DNA of 64,000 nt. Origin: Amaurobius ferox (lineage: Eukaryota > Arthropoda > Arachnida > Araneae > Amaurobiidae). Positions 1 to 11,699 of the stretch are shown one piece after another. How positions within the stretch are numbered: position 1 is the stretch's first letter; every line of letters starts with the position of its first letter. The stretch lies in contig OX578138.1 of assembly GCA_951213105.1 (NCBI GenBank), positions 63,110,826 through 63,174,825 on the forward strand, read 5' to 3'. Under the pieces are notes generated by a model, which saw only the letters and a program-made list of their open reading frames with translations, was not told the DNA's origin and ran no database searches. Position numbers and translations under genes: made by a program.

Positions 1-1255
1 AAAGAGAGCTTGTAACAAATGTCAAATTGTAAAACTGCAAATCTCTAGAAATTTATAGCCCCTGTCAGGTGTTGCTCACGTCAAGGCCCGGTCCAGGACC
101 GGAACCCCTCCGGTCATCAATTTCTATTGGGATCCATAAGAAATGAGCGTCACTTCGCAAGTCACTAAAATTAGTCGGAATTAGAACCGCCCTTTCCTCA
201 CACAGAAGTGGAATATCGAATGAGAAGACGAGGTGACTTCCACCCCATGTTTTGTTCCTCCCTTTTCAAAATCCGAAGGGACTCGACTTTAAAATGTAAA
301 ATCAGACTCAATTCTGATCTCGTGAGGAAAGGTCTCCAAGTGTAGCTGTGCACTTGTTTGAAGCCCGATTCGAAAATTTGTGAGTCATTTTTAGGCACTG
401 GTATTCGTCGCCACTTTCGAGCGGCAGCCCCATGCCTATAGTACGGAACCAGCGCTTTTCATACCTTGCTACGCGTACTTATACTCAAGTGTAGCGCGTA
501 AACAGACTCGATCATTTCGCAAATTAAGTTTATGGCCGCTCTAAGCCAAATCAAACTAGGACGGAACCAGACCGAATGTTGCATTCTTCGAGCGGTGGCG
601 ATCATTGAAGCAGCGAGGAAGGCGTCACTTTTGCTACGCAGTACTTCACAGCTCTGAATATAGCCGGCGTAGTGAGGGCTGCCCTTTGGACCCTTTAACT
701 GCATTTAAGCCCGGACAACTGTGTGGACTGAATTGACCGCTCAGTGTACATCTCACTTCACAGGGGAGTGTACATGGACAGAGTGTTTGCGGGAGTCAAT
801 CCTGAGCCCCTATGCAGTGTACGACACGCGTCAGCTGAGTGCTTCAACCGCCATCGGTGCGGTCTGTGTGAGACCACAAACACAAGTTATTCGGGATATG
901 ACCCAACTGGCATCGGCCTGCACGTAGTTCCCGGTTCTCCAGGAATCGATGGGCCAACCGACAATTGAGAAATTTCACCTCACCACATAGTGTCCGGCCA
1001 GAGTTAAGTCTTGTTATTTTAATGTAAACGCAATGTACGTTGATCTTTCAAATCCCTCTATACTGTTACAGATTCAACTAGGGGACACTATGGGCAAGTA
1101 GTAGTAGTGTATGTATGGTAAATTTCACTTCACAAATTGCATATTGATAACAATTCTTCATGTGAGTGTGAATAATTTACCCCTTTTGACCAGTAAATTA
1201 CCGAAAGCGCCCAATTTCAATTATGATGGCAATTTCATTCCCAAATTCTGTGAAA
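1..1255. other. Unassigned leading segment, richer in G+C than the rest
   Basis: No gene is recognised here. Bases from about 60 to 1000 are visibly richer in G and C than the surrounding AT-rich sequence. Only short open frames (60-81 codons) are present, on both strands, and none shows a recognisable domain. The segment could be the remains of a retroelement or a host exon region running in from outside the window, but nothing in it decides this. Confidence 0.3.
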
Positions 1256-1274
1256 AAGGGCAAGTCATTGCATT

Positions 1275-1312
1275 GTGTTGGGAAAGTCATATGCTGCCCA
1301 CGTCAGATTTTT
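1275..1312 (+). repeat. Solitary tip of a family A/B hairpin-ended element
   Basis: The block GGAAAGTCATATGCTGCCCA followed by CGTCAGA and a T run is the same tip that ends every family A and B element in this window (for example at 10368, 11612, 58081 and 60530, and in reverse at 5431, 5497, 6450, 31989 and 36280). The rest of an element is not recognisable upstream, so this is a truncated or diverged copy. Confidence 0.6.
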
Positions 1313-1974
1313 TAAAAATAAAAATAATATCTTAAAAATGTATTCAGCAAACATTGTGAAATTTTGAAGCAAACTATATTACATCCACCTATAAAACTAA
1401 AATTATAAACTGTAAATTAATGACTAAATATCACAACTTTCTATCTCGAGTAATGCCTCAAAATTAACCTAAAACTGAAATCGATTCTAAAAAAAAAATA
1501 AAATATATGGCGTAGTCTCGGTCCTGGGAGAAATTACAAAAAAAAATTGAAGATAAAACTTTTCAGACATAAAAACGTTAAGTATATCATTAATCTTAGT
1601 TATTTACGCTCGTTCCAAAGCAGTACATAGTCGTTTTTTAAGCTGATCATTATTTTAAGTAAACAAAGGAATTAATCCATTTACGATTCTATGGAGTGTA
1701 CGTGTGTTCAGATTAATCGCTCCTAAATATTTTACATAACCTGTAGACTGATGTTTATGTGCTTGTGTAATTTGTTGTCGTTTTTTTGGGCGAACATCAG
1801 CCTCAGATAATCTATATGGCCTGTATTATGAGACTTTAAGTTAAAATACTCAAAAGCAAAAACAAATACCATTTAAACATTAAAAAATTAATTTATTTAA
1901 ATGTAGTGCATATCTAGTAGAGTGAAAGTACTGAACGAGCATCAAACCATGCTGACCGACCGTGAAGACTAATC
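1313..1974. other. AT-rich stretch without recognised features
   Basis: No open frame of interest and no repeat unit is visible. It contains several A runs. Confidence 0.3.
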
Positions 1975-2295
1975 ATCAAAACTTAAAAAGATGCAAAAAA
2001 TCTGATTGGATTTCTTCCGCAGAAAATCTTATGTTTGAAATCAGTACTGGTACTTCATTCTCCATAACAACCATTGGTAGGAAACTAAAAAGGTGCAAGA
2101 ACGCTCATTCAAATCGTAATTCAGATAATCTTGTCTTTAAAACCAGTACTTGTACTTCAGTCTCCATAACAACCATTGGCAGGAAACTAAAAAGGTGTAA
2201 GAAAGCTGATTCAAATAATACCGCAGAGAATATTATCTTTAAAACCAATACTTGTACTTCAGTCTCCATAACCACCATTCGCTGGATAATCAGCA
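1975..2295 (+). repeat. 102-bp tandem repeat, three copies
   Basis: The phrase CTCCATAACAACCATTGG recurs at spacings of 102 bp (around 2062, 2164 and 2266), together with the GGAAACTAAAAAGGTG and TTTAAAACCAGTACTTGTAC blocks. Because 102 is divisible by three, the array stays open in one plus-strand frame (1962-2324, 120 codons) with an ITTIGRKLKRCK motif repeated every 34 residues. The protein is not recognised. The open frame may simply reflect the repeat length. Confidence 0.75.
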
Positions 2296-2349
2296 GCATG
2301 AGTTTACATACTCGTGTCGCGTAACAGAAACCCAATATCACCTTGCACA

Positions 2350-3144
2350 ATACTGCAGCGATAAATCTATATCAGTCATTATCTAGACTCTATCTAAAAC
2401 CAATCCTGAAAAATAGATGTTGCAAGAAAAATGTAAATATTTTTACCGGCAGTGGCATCTCTAAAATGAGAAATAGAAATCCTTAGTGAGACACTAACCG
2501 CTAACAAAATTCGATTCTGAATCAATATCAGTCATCAACTGAATTCTATCTATATCCGATTCCGAAAAAAAGTAGATGTTTCAAGGAAATTTTTTGAACC
2601 GGAAGTAGAAAAATACCCGAACTTGAAACGTTAGTGAATCCTCAACCCCCCCCCCCCCTTTGAGAAACTTGATGATAAATCCATACCTGTCATCTAATAT
2701 CTATCTATAACCAATTCTGAAAAACGTAGATATTTCAAGGAAAATTTTTGAACCGGATGTAGAAAAATACCCGAAGTTGAAAGTAGTAAATCTTCAAACC
2801 CTTAGGAAACTAGATGATAAAGCCATACCTGCCATCCTCTAAGTTCTATCTATAGCCGTTTCTGAAAAAAAAAAGATATTTCATGGACATTTTTTGAACC
2901 GGAAGTAGAAAAATACCCGAAGTTGAAAGCGCGCTCAGCCCCTTGAGAAACTTGGTGATTAATTCATACTTGTCATTGTCTAATCCGGGGAAAATGTTAC
3001 ACGGAAAATGTAATTTTTTTAATCAAAAGTGAATTTTGAAATCGAAAGACTCTAAAACCGGAATTTGAAATCTTTCTTCCTTCTACTTCCTCGGAATTTG
3101 ATTCTAAATTTATATCAATCATCGTCTAAGCTTCATCTATAGTA
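2350..3144. repeat. ~150-bp tandem repeat array, left part
   Basis: Blocks of the type TTTTTTGAACCGGAAGTAG and AAAATACCCGAAGTTGAAAG recur near 2596, 2750 and 2896, spaced about 146-154 bp, with an intervening CTATCTATA.CC.ATTCTGAAAA block. Units are diverged from one another. The array also holds a run of 13 C near 2647. The same units resume at 4081, on the far side of the mariner-type insertion. Confidence 0.75.
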
Positions 3145-4078
3145 CCGGTTGGTCAGAATTAAAACACCCCTACTCTGAGCTCTTTATACATCGAACTACT
3201 CAGTGTAAAGGCTCCAAAATTGCTGAACCTACTATTCAAGACATGGGGAAAGCGAAAAAAAAAGTAGTTCCAGAAACACCGATAGGTGGCGCTGTACAAC
3301 AGAAAATATTCTGAAAAGCCACAAAATAATCACAAAAAAACAAACACATGCGATGTGGAATTTTTCCTTTTTAATTTCTTTTGCTGATATGAAAAAAAGA
3401 AGATAAAAAAGTGAAGAAACTTAAACTGTCATTGTAACTGCAATTTCGCACTGTAAGCACAAAAATTTGCTTAAACCCTTGGTTTGCAGCTACTATGTTC
3501 TGGGCATATAAGAGGATAAATCTGGGAAATTTTCATTCTTATCAGCGATGGCTGTCACACTGCCAGAACGCGCTTTGCTTGTGAAGCTGTTTTATGAAAA
3601 CAAAGGACATACTGCAGCTGCAGTTCGAGAGTTTCGTCGACTTAAGAATTTGCGCAAAGAACCATTACTTCCACAAGCTCTCAGGAGAATGATCGATTCG
3701 AGAAAACTGGACATCTTGGAGTTCAGCCGGGTCGAGGACGCAAATCGACTCGTTCAGATGTCGTTGACGATGTTGCCACCGCTATTGTTGAACAATCAAT
3801 GGATAATGTTATACGCAGCATTCCCTGCATCGATAAGGTCCTGGTGATATGAATGTTAGGTACGTTCGAATAAAATGTGTTACAAATGTGTATTTTGTGT
3901 CTTTTCAGCATATTTTTTGTTGAACTGCGCCACCTATCGGTGTTTCTGGAACTATTTTTTTCCCGTAATCCCTTTACCCATGTCTTGAATAGTATGTTCA
4001 ACAATTTTGGAGCCTTTACACTGAGTAGTTCGATCTATAGAGAGCTCAGAGTAGGGTGTTTTAATTCTGACCACCCGG
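3145..4078. mobile_element. Mariner-type element with ~165-bp terminal inverted repeats
   Basis: The left end (CCGGTTGGTCAGAATTAAAA) and the reverse complement of the right end (CCGGGTGGTCAGAATTAAAA) match over about 165 bp with few differences, giving unusually long inverted repeats. TA lies directly outside both ends (3143-3144 and 4079-4080), the target duplication of the Tc1/mariner superfamily. The element is 934 bp. It holds only an N-terminal transposase fragment, so it is a deletion derivative. It is inserted into the ~150-bp tandem array. Confidence 0.85.
3548..3850 (+). pseudogene. Mariner-type transposase N-terminal fragment, DUF4817-like
   Basis: The frame starting at 3548 reads MAVTLPERALLVKLFYENKG and continues through VREFRRLKNLR, an N-terminal helix-turn-helix of the DUF4817-like kind seen in arthropod mariner transposases (recalled, not searched). 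Near 3690 the reading shifts frame. The continuing frame gives RFEKTGHLGVQPGRGRK, then DVVDDVATAIVEQS, then stops at about 3847. The catalytic domain is absent. The fragment sits inside the long inverted repeats at 3145-4078, so it is a remnant of that element. The break and the missing DDE domain mean it cannot be functional. Confidence 0.7.
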
Positions 4079-4080
4079 TA

Positions 4081-4390
4081 TATCCTGGGATGTTTTTGGA
4101 AAAATGTTTGAACAGGAAATAGAGATTCTTAGTAATTCACCCTATATCTTCCGAAATTTGATGCTGAATCCATATCAGTTATATTCTAATCTCTATTTAT
4201 AACCAGTTTTGAAAGATGTTTGAGGGAAAATTACATTTCATGAACCGGAAATTAAAAAATAACCTAAAGTGAAAATATTTAGTAAAGCCACCTACCTCCT
4301 TTGAAATTTGATTCTTAATCTATATCAACCAGCATCTATGTTCTTTCTGTAGTATATCTGTGAGACCAGAAATTGTTCTCACATAAGACA
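4081..4390. repeat. ~150-bp tandem repeat array, right part
   Basis: Units like those at 2350-3144 resume directly after the mariner-type element (GAACCGGAAATTAAAAAATA near 4242, and CTATTTATAACCAGTTTTGAAA before it). This shows that the element landed inside an existing array. Confidence 0.65.
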
Positions 4391-5430
4391 TTTTTATTTG
4401 ATTATTTATGCTGTCCTTTATGGAAAAGAAAGCTTGAGTCTGGCTGGCGCCGAACTTTACGACAACTTGAACTTTTAGGTCAAATGCTATAAATTTAGGT
4501 GTGCCAGGCCACAGGGGCTGAGAGGGGCTGTGAAGTGATGCCATTGGGTTCAGAAGAACCAATGAACGCCAAGGAGAAGAAGGGCGGAGCCACCCCCTCC
4601 CCCTCCCGCCGAAGGAACCACAAGTCTAAAACAGATTTACAGAAATGAGCGAAGTGAATATGACCTAGCAGACATGACTTAGAGTTGCAGTTAGAGTACG
4701 AGTATTTACACTATCATGACTTAAGAGGAAAGAAATCAGAGTTCGGAGCCACACACCTCAGAGTTGTGGACGGAATTACACGAGTTTCAGTTATAGACAA
4801 AATGAGAGTTGCAGTAGCATACGAAAGACAACGAGGAGCAGAAATGGAGATCAGACATGAAAGAAAATAATCACGAATTTTGACTTGAAGTACGAGTAGA
4901 TCTTGAGTGTCCCGTAAAGGACTCTATGTGCGAGTGCATTAGCAGTAGGAGGAGGAGCCACACACCACAGAGTTATGGCAGTAGAAGACTGATGCAAGCG
5001 AAATGATGAGCCCAAGACTAAACTTGAAGGTATGTGCTCATAATAACAGATCCTAGACAACAACGGTAAAACTAATAATCCTTGTCGCATATCTCCCCCC
5101 TCGCTAAAATAATCCAATGAAAATTGATAATAATTGAAAATTGATACTTATGAAAATTGGTGCTTTTGATAAATTGATGTTGTTAATAAATGATATTGTT
5201 TAAGTTTTAAAATAGTCTAATCTTTTAATATTAATTAATAATTCTTTTCAGGACTTACACATAAGCTAAATAATTGGTGGGTTTTTTGCGGAACAACGAG
5301 CGATGTACGATTTAAATGTTAATTCCACTAATGAGTTTTAACGGCCATGTCTTTAATGCTTAATAATAATTATTGTTAATTGTAAGTTAAACTGTAAGTT
5401 CCCATTTCTTAATTTTATATGCCACAAAAA
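4391..5430. other. No recognised gene
   Basis: The segment includes a purine- and C-rich stretch (4520-4620) and short frames such as the 61-codon one at 4685. None has a recognisable domain. The end is AT-rich. Confidence 0.3.
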
Positions 5431-6442
5431 TCTGATGTGGGCAACACATGACTTTCCTTATATAATGTAATGAATTTACAATTTTTATATTAAAAATCTG
5501 ATGTGGGCAACACATGACTTTCCTTATATAATGCAATGAATTTACTACTTTTACAACTAAATAAAAAACGTTATTCTTATAGTAGATAGTTATATTCTTT
5601 CCATGATATTGAATTTTCTTCAATTAGACGTCATTTTCATTGATTTAACGTCATTTTTATCAATTTGGCGAGATTTTTGCCAATTTGGCAACAATTAAAA
5701 ATGTCGCCAAGTTGGCGACATTCCATCAAATTCGTCGCCAAAATCTCGCCAAGCGTTATGAACGGAGAAATAAGTTACTCTTACAGCAGATAAATGACTA
5801 TTGGTGTTCAAATACCAAAGTATTACTCAAAGTATCTTTTTTCATGAATGGAATAAGCTAGATCCACGAGAATGATGTCCCCAAATTTATCGCATGGTAT
5901 TACATATGAAAAGTGAACATGTTTTTCAATGGGAAATATATATTTTTTTTATTTTATATGACTTTTTCATAATTTTTTTTAAAAATGTGCAATATCTCAA
6001 GAATGGTTCATGTTAGCGCTCTAAAATTTATGCCAACCGTTTTCTAATGAAAAATTACATAAGAAATGTCTATTTGCGTAACTTTATTAGCGGTTTTGAT
6101 TTTTTGACGATTTTTTAAAAATTTCATTCGAAAATTTAGGGGGGTTCTGAACATTCGATTGCGTATAAAAACAATAGACTTCCAGTGTTTACGGATTGTG
6201 ATTTTTGTACCAAATTTCGTTCGAATGGGTCCATTCGTTCGTCAGTTATCGTCTCCACAGACTCACTGACACACACACACACTCACACACGCATACTTTC
6301 ACACACACACACACACACAGAGACATCACTCCAAAAATGTTTGATTCGTGATCAGGGATGCTTGAAACGTGCTCTCCCGTCGAAAACTCGAATTCGAATC
6401 CGTCACAATACTTTCCTTATATATTATGTATATAAGGAAAGT
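5431..6442 (-). mobile_element. Family A hairpin-ended element, copy A1 (tip duplicated)
   Basis: Read on the minus strand, the element begins with the hairpin ACTTTCCTTATA / TATAAGGAAAGT (here near 6410-6442) and ends with CATGTGTTGCCCACATCAGA. The last ~66 bp are repeated in tandem (5431-5496 and 5497-5562). Inside it are a CA/TG microsatellite (6272-6320) and the TTGGCGAG...CTCGCCAA fold-back. There is no coding capacity. It is the outermost of three same-orientation copies. Confidence 0.75.
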
Positions 6443-6449
6443 AAAAAAA

Positions 6450-7229
6450 TCTGATGTGGGCAACACATGACTTTCCTTATATAACGTAATGAATTTACCA
6501 CTTTTACAGTAAAATAAATAGGTTTTTCTTATAGTAGATACTAATATTCTTTCCAAGATATTGAATTTTCTACAATTAGTCGTCATTTCATTGATTTAGC
6601 GTCATTTTTATCCATTTGGCGAGATTTTCGTTAATTTGTCAACATTTCAAAATGCCGCCAAGTTGGCGACATTCCGCCAAAATTCGTCGCCAAAATCTCG
6701 CCAAGCATAATGGACAAAGAAATAAGTTATTCTTACAGCAGATAAATGAATATTGGCGTTCAAATACAAAAGTATTACTCAAAGTATCTTTTTTCATGAA
6801 TGGAACGAGCTAGATCCACGAGAATGATGTCATCCAATATATCGCATGGTATTACTGAAAAGTGAACATGTCTCTCAAGAGGAACTTTTTTTTTTATTTT
6901 ATATGACTTTCTGATAATTTTTTTTGAAAAATGTGCAATATCTCGAGAACGGTTCATGTTAGCGTTCTAAAATTTATGTCAATCGCTTTCTAATGAAAAA
7001 TTACATAAGAAATGTCTATATGCATAACTTTATTAGTGGTTTTGATTTTTTGACTATTTTTTCCAAATTTCATTTGAAAATTTAGCGGTGTTCTTAACAT
7101 TCGATTGTGCATAAAAACAATAGGCTTCCAGTGCTTACGGATTGTGATTTTTGTACCAAATTTGGATCGAATCGGTCCATTCGTTTGTCAGTTATCGTCT
7201 TCAAAGGCTCTCACACACACACACACATA

Positions 7230-7265
<36 letters not shown>

Positions 7266-7390
7266 TCACTTCAAAAATGTTTGATTCGTGATCAGGGATG
7301 CTTGAAACGTGCTCTCCCGTCGAAAACTCGATTTCGAATTTTCGACCCCGTCACAATACTTTCCTTATACATTATGTATATAAGGAAAGT
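6450..7390 (-). mobile_element. Family A element, copy A2
   Basis: This is a complete copy of about 940 bp between a TCTGATGTGGGCAACACATG tip at 6450 and the 12-bp-stem hairpin ending at 7390. It contains a CA microsatellite at about 7211-7262. Private variants (GGCTTCCAGTGCTTACGG, and AATTTGGATCGAATCGG in place of TTCGAA) are shared with copy A5 in opposite orientation. This shows that the two are arms of one inverted duplication. Confidence 0.8.
6616..6704. other. Long fold-back (cruciform-type) within family A
   Basis: TTGGCGAGATTTT at 6616-6628 is the exact inverse of AAAATCTCGCCAA at 6692-6704. Between them lies a second palindrome, GCCAAGTTGGC, with flanking GCGAC-type repeats. The same structure occurs in every family A copy (for example about 5666-5754, 7485-7577, 9243-9335 and 57855-57945), with small changes. 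It would form a stem of about 13 bp with a structured loop. Its function is unknown. Confidence 0.7.
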
Positions 7391-8110
7391 AATAGGATTT
7401 TCTTATAGTAGATACTAATATTCTTTCCAAGATATTGAATTTTCGACAATTAGTCGTCATTTTCATTTAGCTTCATTTTTATCCATTTGGCGAGATTTTC
7501 ATTAATTTGGCAACATTTCAAAAAAGTCGCCAAGTTGGCGACATTCCGCCAAATTCGTCGCCAAAATCTCGCCAGGAGTTATGCACTAAGAAAAAATTTA
7601 TTCTTACAGTAGATAAATGACTATTGGCGTTCTAATACAAAAGTATTATTCAAAGTATATTTATTTCATGAATGGAACGAGCTAGATCCACGAGAATGAT
7701 GTTACTCAATTTATCGCATGGTATTACATATGAAAAGTGAACATGTTTCTCAATAGGAATTTTTTTTTATGTGACTTTTTCATAATTTTTTTGAAAAATG
7801 TACAATATCTCGAGAACGGTTCATGTTAGCGTTCTAAAATTTATGCCAATCGTTTTCTAATGAAAAATTACATAAGAAAAATGTCTATTTGCGTAACTTT
7901 ATTAGTGGTTTTGATTTTTTTGATTATTTTTTCCAAATTTCATTCGAAAATTTAGGGGGTTCTGAACATTCGATCACGTATAAAAACAATAGGCTTCCAG
8001 TGTTTACGGATTGTGATTTTTGTACCAAATTTGGTTCGAATCGGTCCATTCGTTCGTCAGTTATCGTCTCCACAGACTCACTGACACAAACACACACACA
8101 CACACACATA

Positions 8111-8149
<39 letters not shown>

Positions 8150-8285
8150 ACACACAGACATCACTTCAAAAATGTTTGATTCGTGATCAGGGATGCTTGA
8201 AACGTGTTCTCCCGTCGAAAACTCGATTTCGAATTTTCGACCCCGTCACAATACTTTCCTTATACATTATGTATATAAGGAAAGT
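7391..8285 (-). mobile_element. Family A element, copy A3 (tip missing)
   Basis: This copy abuts A2 directly at 7390/7391. It lacks the TCTGATGTGG tip and starts within the AATAGGATTTTCTTATAGTA segment, which is how tandemly arranged copies join here. It ends at the hairpin at 8285. Its CA/TG microsatellite (8091-8157) is one of the longest. It pairs with copy A4 across the spacer. Confidence 0.75.
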
Positions 8286-8509
8286 AATATCCTAAGAAGG
8301 AAATGCTTAAAAATATGTTGTGAGTAAAAACAAAGGTATTGCAACATTTTTACTACCAATACTAAGCAATGTAGAACGTTAAAAAATTGTAGAAGTATGG
8401 AACATTTAATTTAAAAAAACTGTGAATCCTTCCCGACGCTGGGTATTTTTTAATGCAAGATATTTTCAAAACCCTTCAATATATTTATGTTCCATAAAAA
8501 CAAATTTTT
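8286..8509. other. Spacer at the centre of the inverted duplication
   Basis: These 224 bp, between the hairpin ends of A3 and A4, are not part of family A and not repeated elsewhere in the window as far as I can see. They have no open frame. Confidence 0.6.
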
Positions 8510-8645
8510 ACTTTCCTTATATACATAATGTGTAAGGAAAGTATTGTGACGGGGTCGAAAATTCGAATTCGAGTTTTCGACGGGAGAGCACGTTTCAAGC
8601 ATCCCTGATCACGAATCAAACATTTTTGAAGTGATGTCTGTGTGT

Positions 8646-8703
<58 letters not shown>

Positions 8704-9431
8704 GTGTGTGAAAGTATGTGTGTGTGTGTGCGTGTGTGTCAGTGAGTCTGTGGAGACGCTAACTGACGAACAAATGAACCGATTCGAACCAAATTTGGTA
8801 CAAAAATCACAATCCGTAAACACTGGAAGCCTATTGTTTTTATACGTGATCGAATGTTCAGAACCCCCCTAAATTTTCGAATGAAATTTTGAAAAAATCG
8901 TTAAAAAATCAAAACCGCTAATAAAGTTTTGCAAATAGCCATTTCTTATGTAATTTTTCATTAGAAAACGATTGGCATAAATTTTAGAACGCTAACATGA
9001 ACCGTTCTCGAGATATTGTACATTTTTCAAAAAAATTATGAAAAAGTCACATAAAAAAAAATTCTTATTGAGAAACATGTTCACTTTTCATATGTAATAC
9101 CATGCGATAAATTGAGTGACATCATTCTCGTGGATCTAGCACGTTCCATTCATGAAAAAATATACTTTGAATAATACTTTTGTATTTGAACGCCAATATT
9201 CATTTATCTGCTGTAAGAATAACTTTTTTCATAGAGCATAACTCTTGGCGAAATTTTGGCGACGAATTTGGCGGAATGTCGCCAACTTGGCGACTTTTTT
9301 TAAATGTTGCCAAATTAATGAAAATCTCGCCAAATGGATAAAAATGATGCTAAATCAATGAAAATGACGACTAATTGTCGAAAATTCAATATCTTGGAAA
9401 GAATATTAGTATCTACTATAAGAAAATCCTA
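8510..9431 (+). mobile_element. Family A element, copy A4 (tip missing)
   Basis: This is the inverted partner of A3. It starts with the hairpin ACTTTCCTTATA...TAAGGAAAGT at 8510, then GACGGGGTCGAAAATTCG, then a long TG microsatellite (about 8638-8737). It ends without the tip, joining A5 at 9434 through the same truncated junction (AGAAAATCCTATT) as A2/A3. Confidence 0.75.
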
Positions 9432-9433
9432 TT

Positions 9434-10382
9434 ACTTTCCTTATATACATAATGTATAAGGAAAGTATTGTGACGGGGTCGAAAATTCGAAATCGAGTTT
9501 TCGACGGGAGAGCACGTTTCAAGCATCCCTGATCACGAATCAAACATTTTTGAAGTGATGTCTGTGTGTGTGTGTGTGTGTGAAAGTATGTGTGTGTGTG
9601 TGTGTGTGAGAGCCTTTGAAGACGATAACTGACAAACGAATGGACCGATTCGATCCAAATTTGGTACAAAAATCACAATCCGTAAGCGCTGGAAGCCTAT
9701 TGTTTTTATGCACAATCGAATGTTAAGAACACCGCAAAATTTTCAAATGAAATTTGGAAAAAATAGTCAAAAAATCAAAACCACTAATAAAGTTATGCAT
9801 ATAGACATTTCTTATGTAATTTTTCATTAGAAAACGATTGACATAAATTTTAGAACGCTAACATGAACCGATATGCACCGATTCTCGAGATATTGCACAT
9901 TTTTCAAAAAAATTATCAGAAAGTCATATAAAATAAAAAAAAAAATATTTCCTCTTGAGAGACATGTTCACTTTTCAGTAATACCATGCGATATATTGGA
10001 TGACATCATTCTCGTGGATCTAGCTCGTTCCATTCATGAAAAAAGATACTTTGAGTAATACTTTTGTATTTGAACGCCAATATTCATTTATTTGCTGTAA
10101 GAATAACTTATTTCTTTGTCCATTATGCTTGACGAGATTTTGGCGACGAATTTTGGCGGAATGTCGCCAACTTGGCGACTTTTTGAAATGTTGACAAATT
10201 AACGAAATCAATGAAATGACGACTAAATGACGCTAAATCAATGAAATGACGACTAATTGTCGAAAATTCAATATCTTGGAAAGAATATTAGTATCTACTA
10301 TAAGAAAAACCTATTTATTTTACTGTAAAAGTGGTAAATTCATTACGTTATATAAGGAAAGTCATGTGTTGCCCACATCAGA
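9434..10382 (+). mobile_element. Family A element, copy A5
   Basis: This is a complete copy in plus orientation, with hairpin at 9434-9466, a TG microsatellite near 9560-9610, the fold-back near 10130-10190, and an end at GTCATGTGTTGCCCACATCA (10361) plus GA. It shares private variants with A2, including AAGCGCTGG and GATCCAAATTTGG. The fold-back region carries a short internal duplication (about 10204-10250). Confidence 0.8.
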
Positions 10383-11001
10383 TTTTTTATTATACAATCT
10401 ATGGAACATCTTGAAAAAATCACACTTCTTTCAATCACTTCAAATCACCCGCTGAAAGCATCGTCTAACTATTGAGAAATCTTGATAAAATTTTATATAA
10501 CATAATTTATAAAACTTTAATACTGTTTTGGCTAAATATGTTAAAATTTTATTTATTGACTAAATCTATAGCGCTATTTTGAGTATGATATCGGTTCTAC
10601 ATAAGCAAGATGTGCACGGTTTTATGAGTTCATTCAACATCATCAGTCTACTACGAAGTACTTTTTCGATATTTTTAACGAGCCATAATACTGAAACTTT
10701 TATAGTGTTAGGTAATGGTTTATTGGATTTGACTTCACATTTTAGCCAAATGTTATAGTTCGTTCATTCATGGCCTTCTATAAACAAAATATCAATCAAT
10801 AATTAAAATGCAAAAAGATATAATGTTTGTAATAATTCGATAATGTGCCAGATTATGCCTCAGTGAGTTTTTAGTGCAATACTTATCGGATTAACGTTCC
10901 AGAATTGATAAAGCACGCACATATAAGACAGAATTGATCAACTACGCTCTGATCCATTTCAGAATACAGATTCGCTGTAGAATATGTGTTTGATTTTTAT
11001 T
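10383..11001. other. AT-rich segment without recognised features
   Basis: No gene, RNA or repeat is recognised between the family A array and the family B element. Confidence 0.3.
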
Positions 11002-11630
11002 ACTTTCCCTGCAATACATGGTAATGTATAGAGCAAGTATTGGAATCGTGCCGAAAATCGCAACTGGAATTTTCGACGGATCTACACGTTTCGAGACCTC
11101 TAGAATACGAAAAAATAACTTTTAGCTTGACGTCTGTGTGTCTGCCTGTGTGTTTGTGTGTCTGTCTATCTGTCTGTGTGTCTGTCTGTCTGTGCAGATT
11201 TTGTATCCACTCTAACTAAAAAACTAATGGACCAAATTTCCCAAAATTCGGTAGATAAGTCACTTGTTGTTTAACCTGGGGCTGGTTAGATTTTGGTACG
11301 ATTCGGAAGAAAATAACCTGCCCTTTTTGCGAAATAGCCCGTATAAATCGTCAAAATCTAAAATAAAAAACTACGTATGCTCAAATATATCCATTAAATG
11401 CTGGTTTTATACGTAATGTTTAAAAGAATAAGACCAACCCTATGACACTAGGAATAGCCGTTCTCGAGATATTTTAGTTTTTTCGTATTTCCTCTACGTC
11501 ACCTATGAAAATAAGTCCAGTTACCAAATGAGAACGAAAATTTAATCATTAAAAGTGAATTAAATTTAATTAAAATAAAGCGAACGCGGCTATAAGTCTA
11601 TAGGGAAAGTCATGTGCTGCCCACATCAGA
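11002..11630 (+). mobile_element. Family B element (stand-alone copy)
   Basis: It starts TACTTTCCCTGCAATACATG and carries ATTGGAATCGTGCCGAAAAT, a (GTCT)n tract (about 11140-11195) and ACTAATGGACCAAATTT. It ends with TAGGGAAAGTCATGTGCTGC then CCACATCAGA. The ends are clearly related to family A, while the interior differs. The same B sequence is embedded in three composite elements at 31989, 36280 and 59717. There is no coding capacity. Confidence 0.75.
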
Positions 11631-11699
11631 TTTTTTTCCTTACAAGATATAGTATATGTAAAATATTGCATAATGTATTTTCAAGGGATTAAAATCCGA

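Noticed and set aside
8485..8872. Threonine/histidine and valine/cysteine-rich small frames in the 6-10 kb region
   Set aside because: They are translations of the CA/TG microsatellites inside family A elements and recur with each copy.
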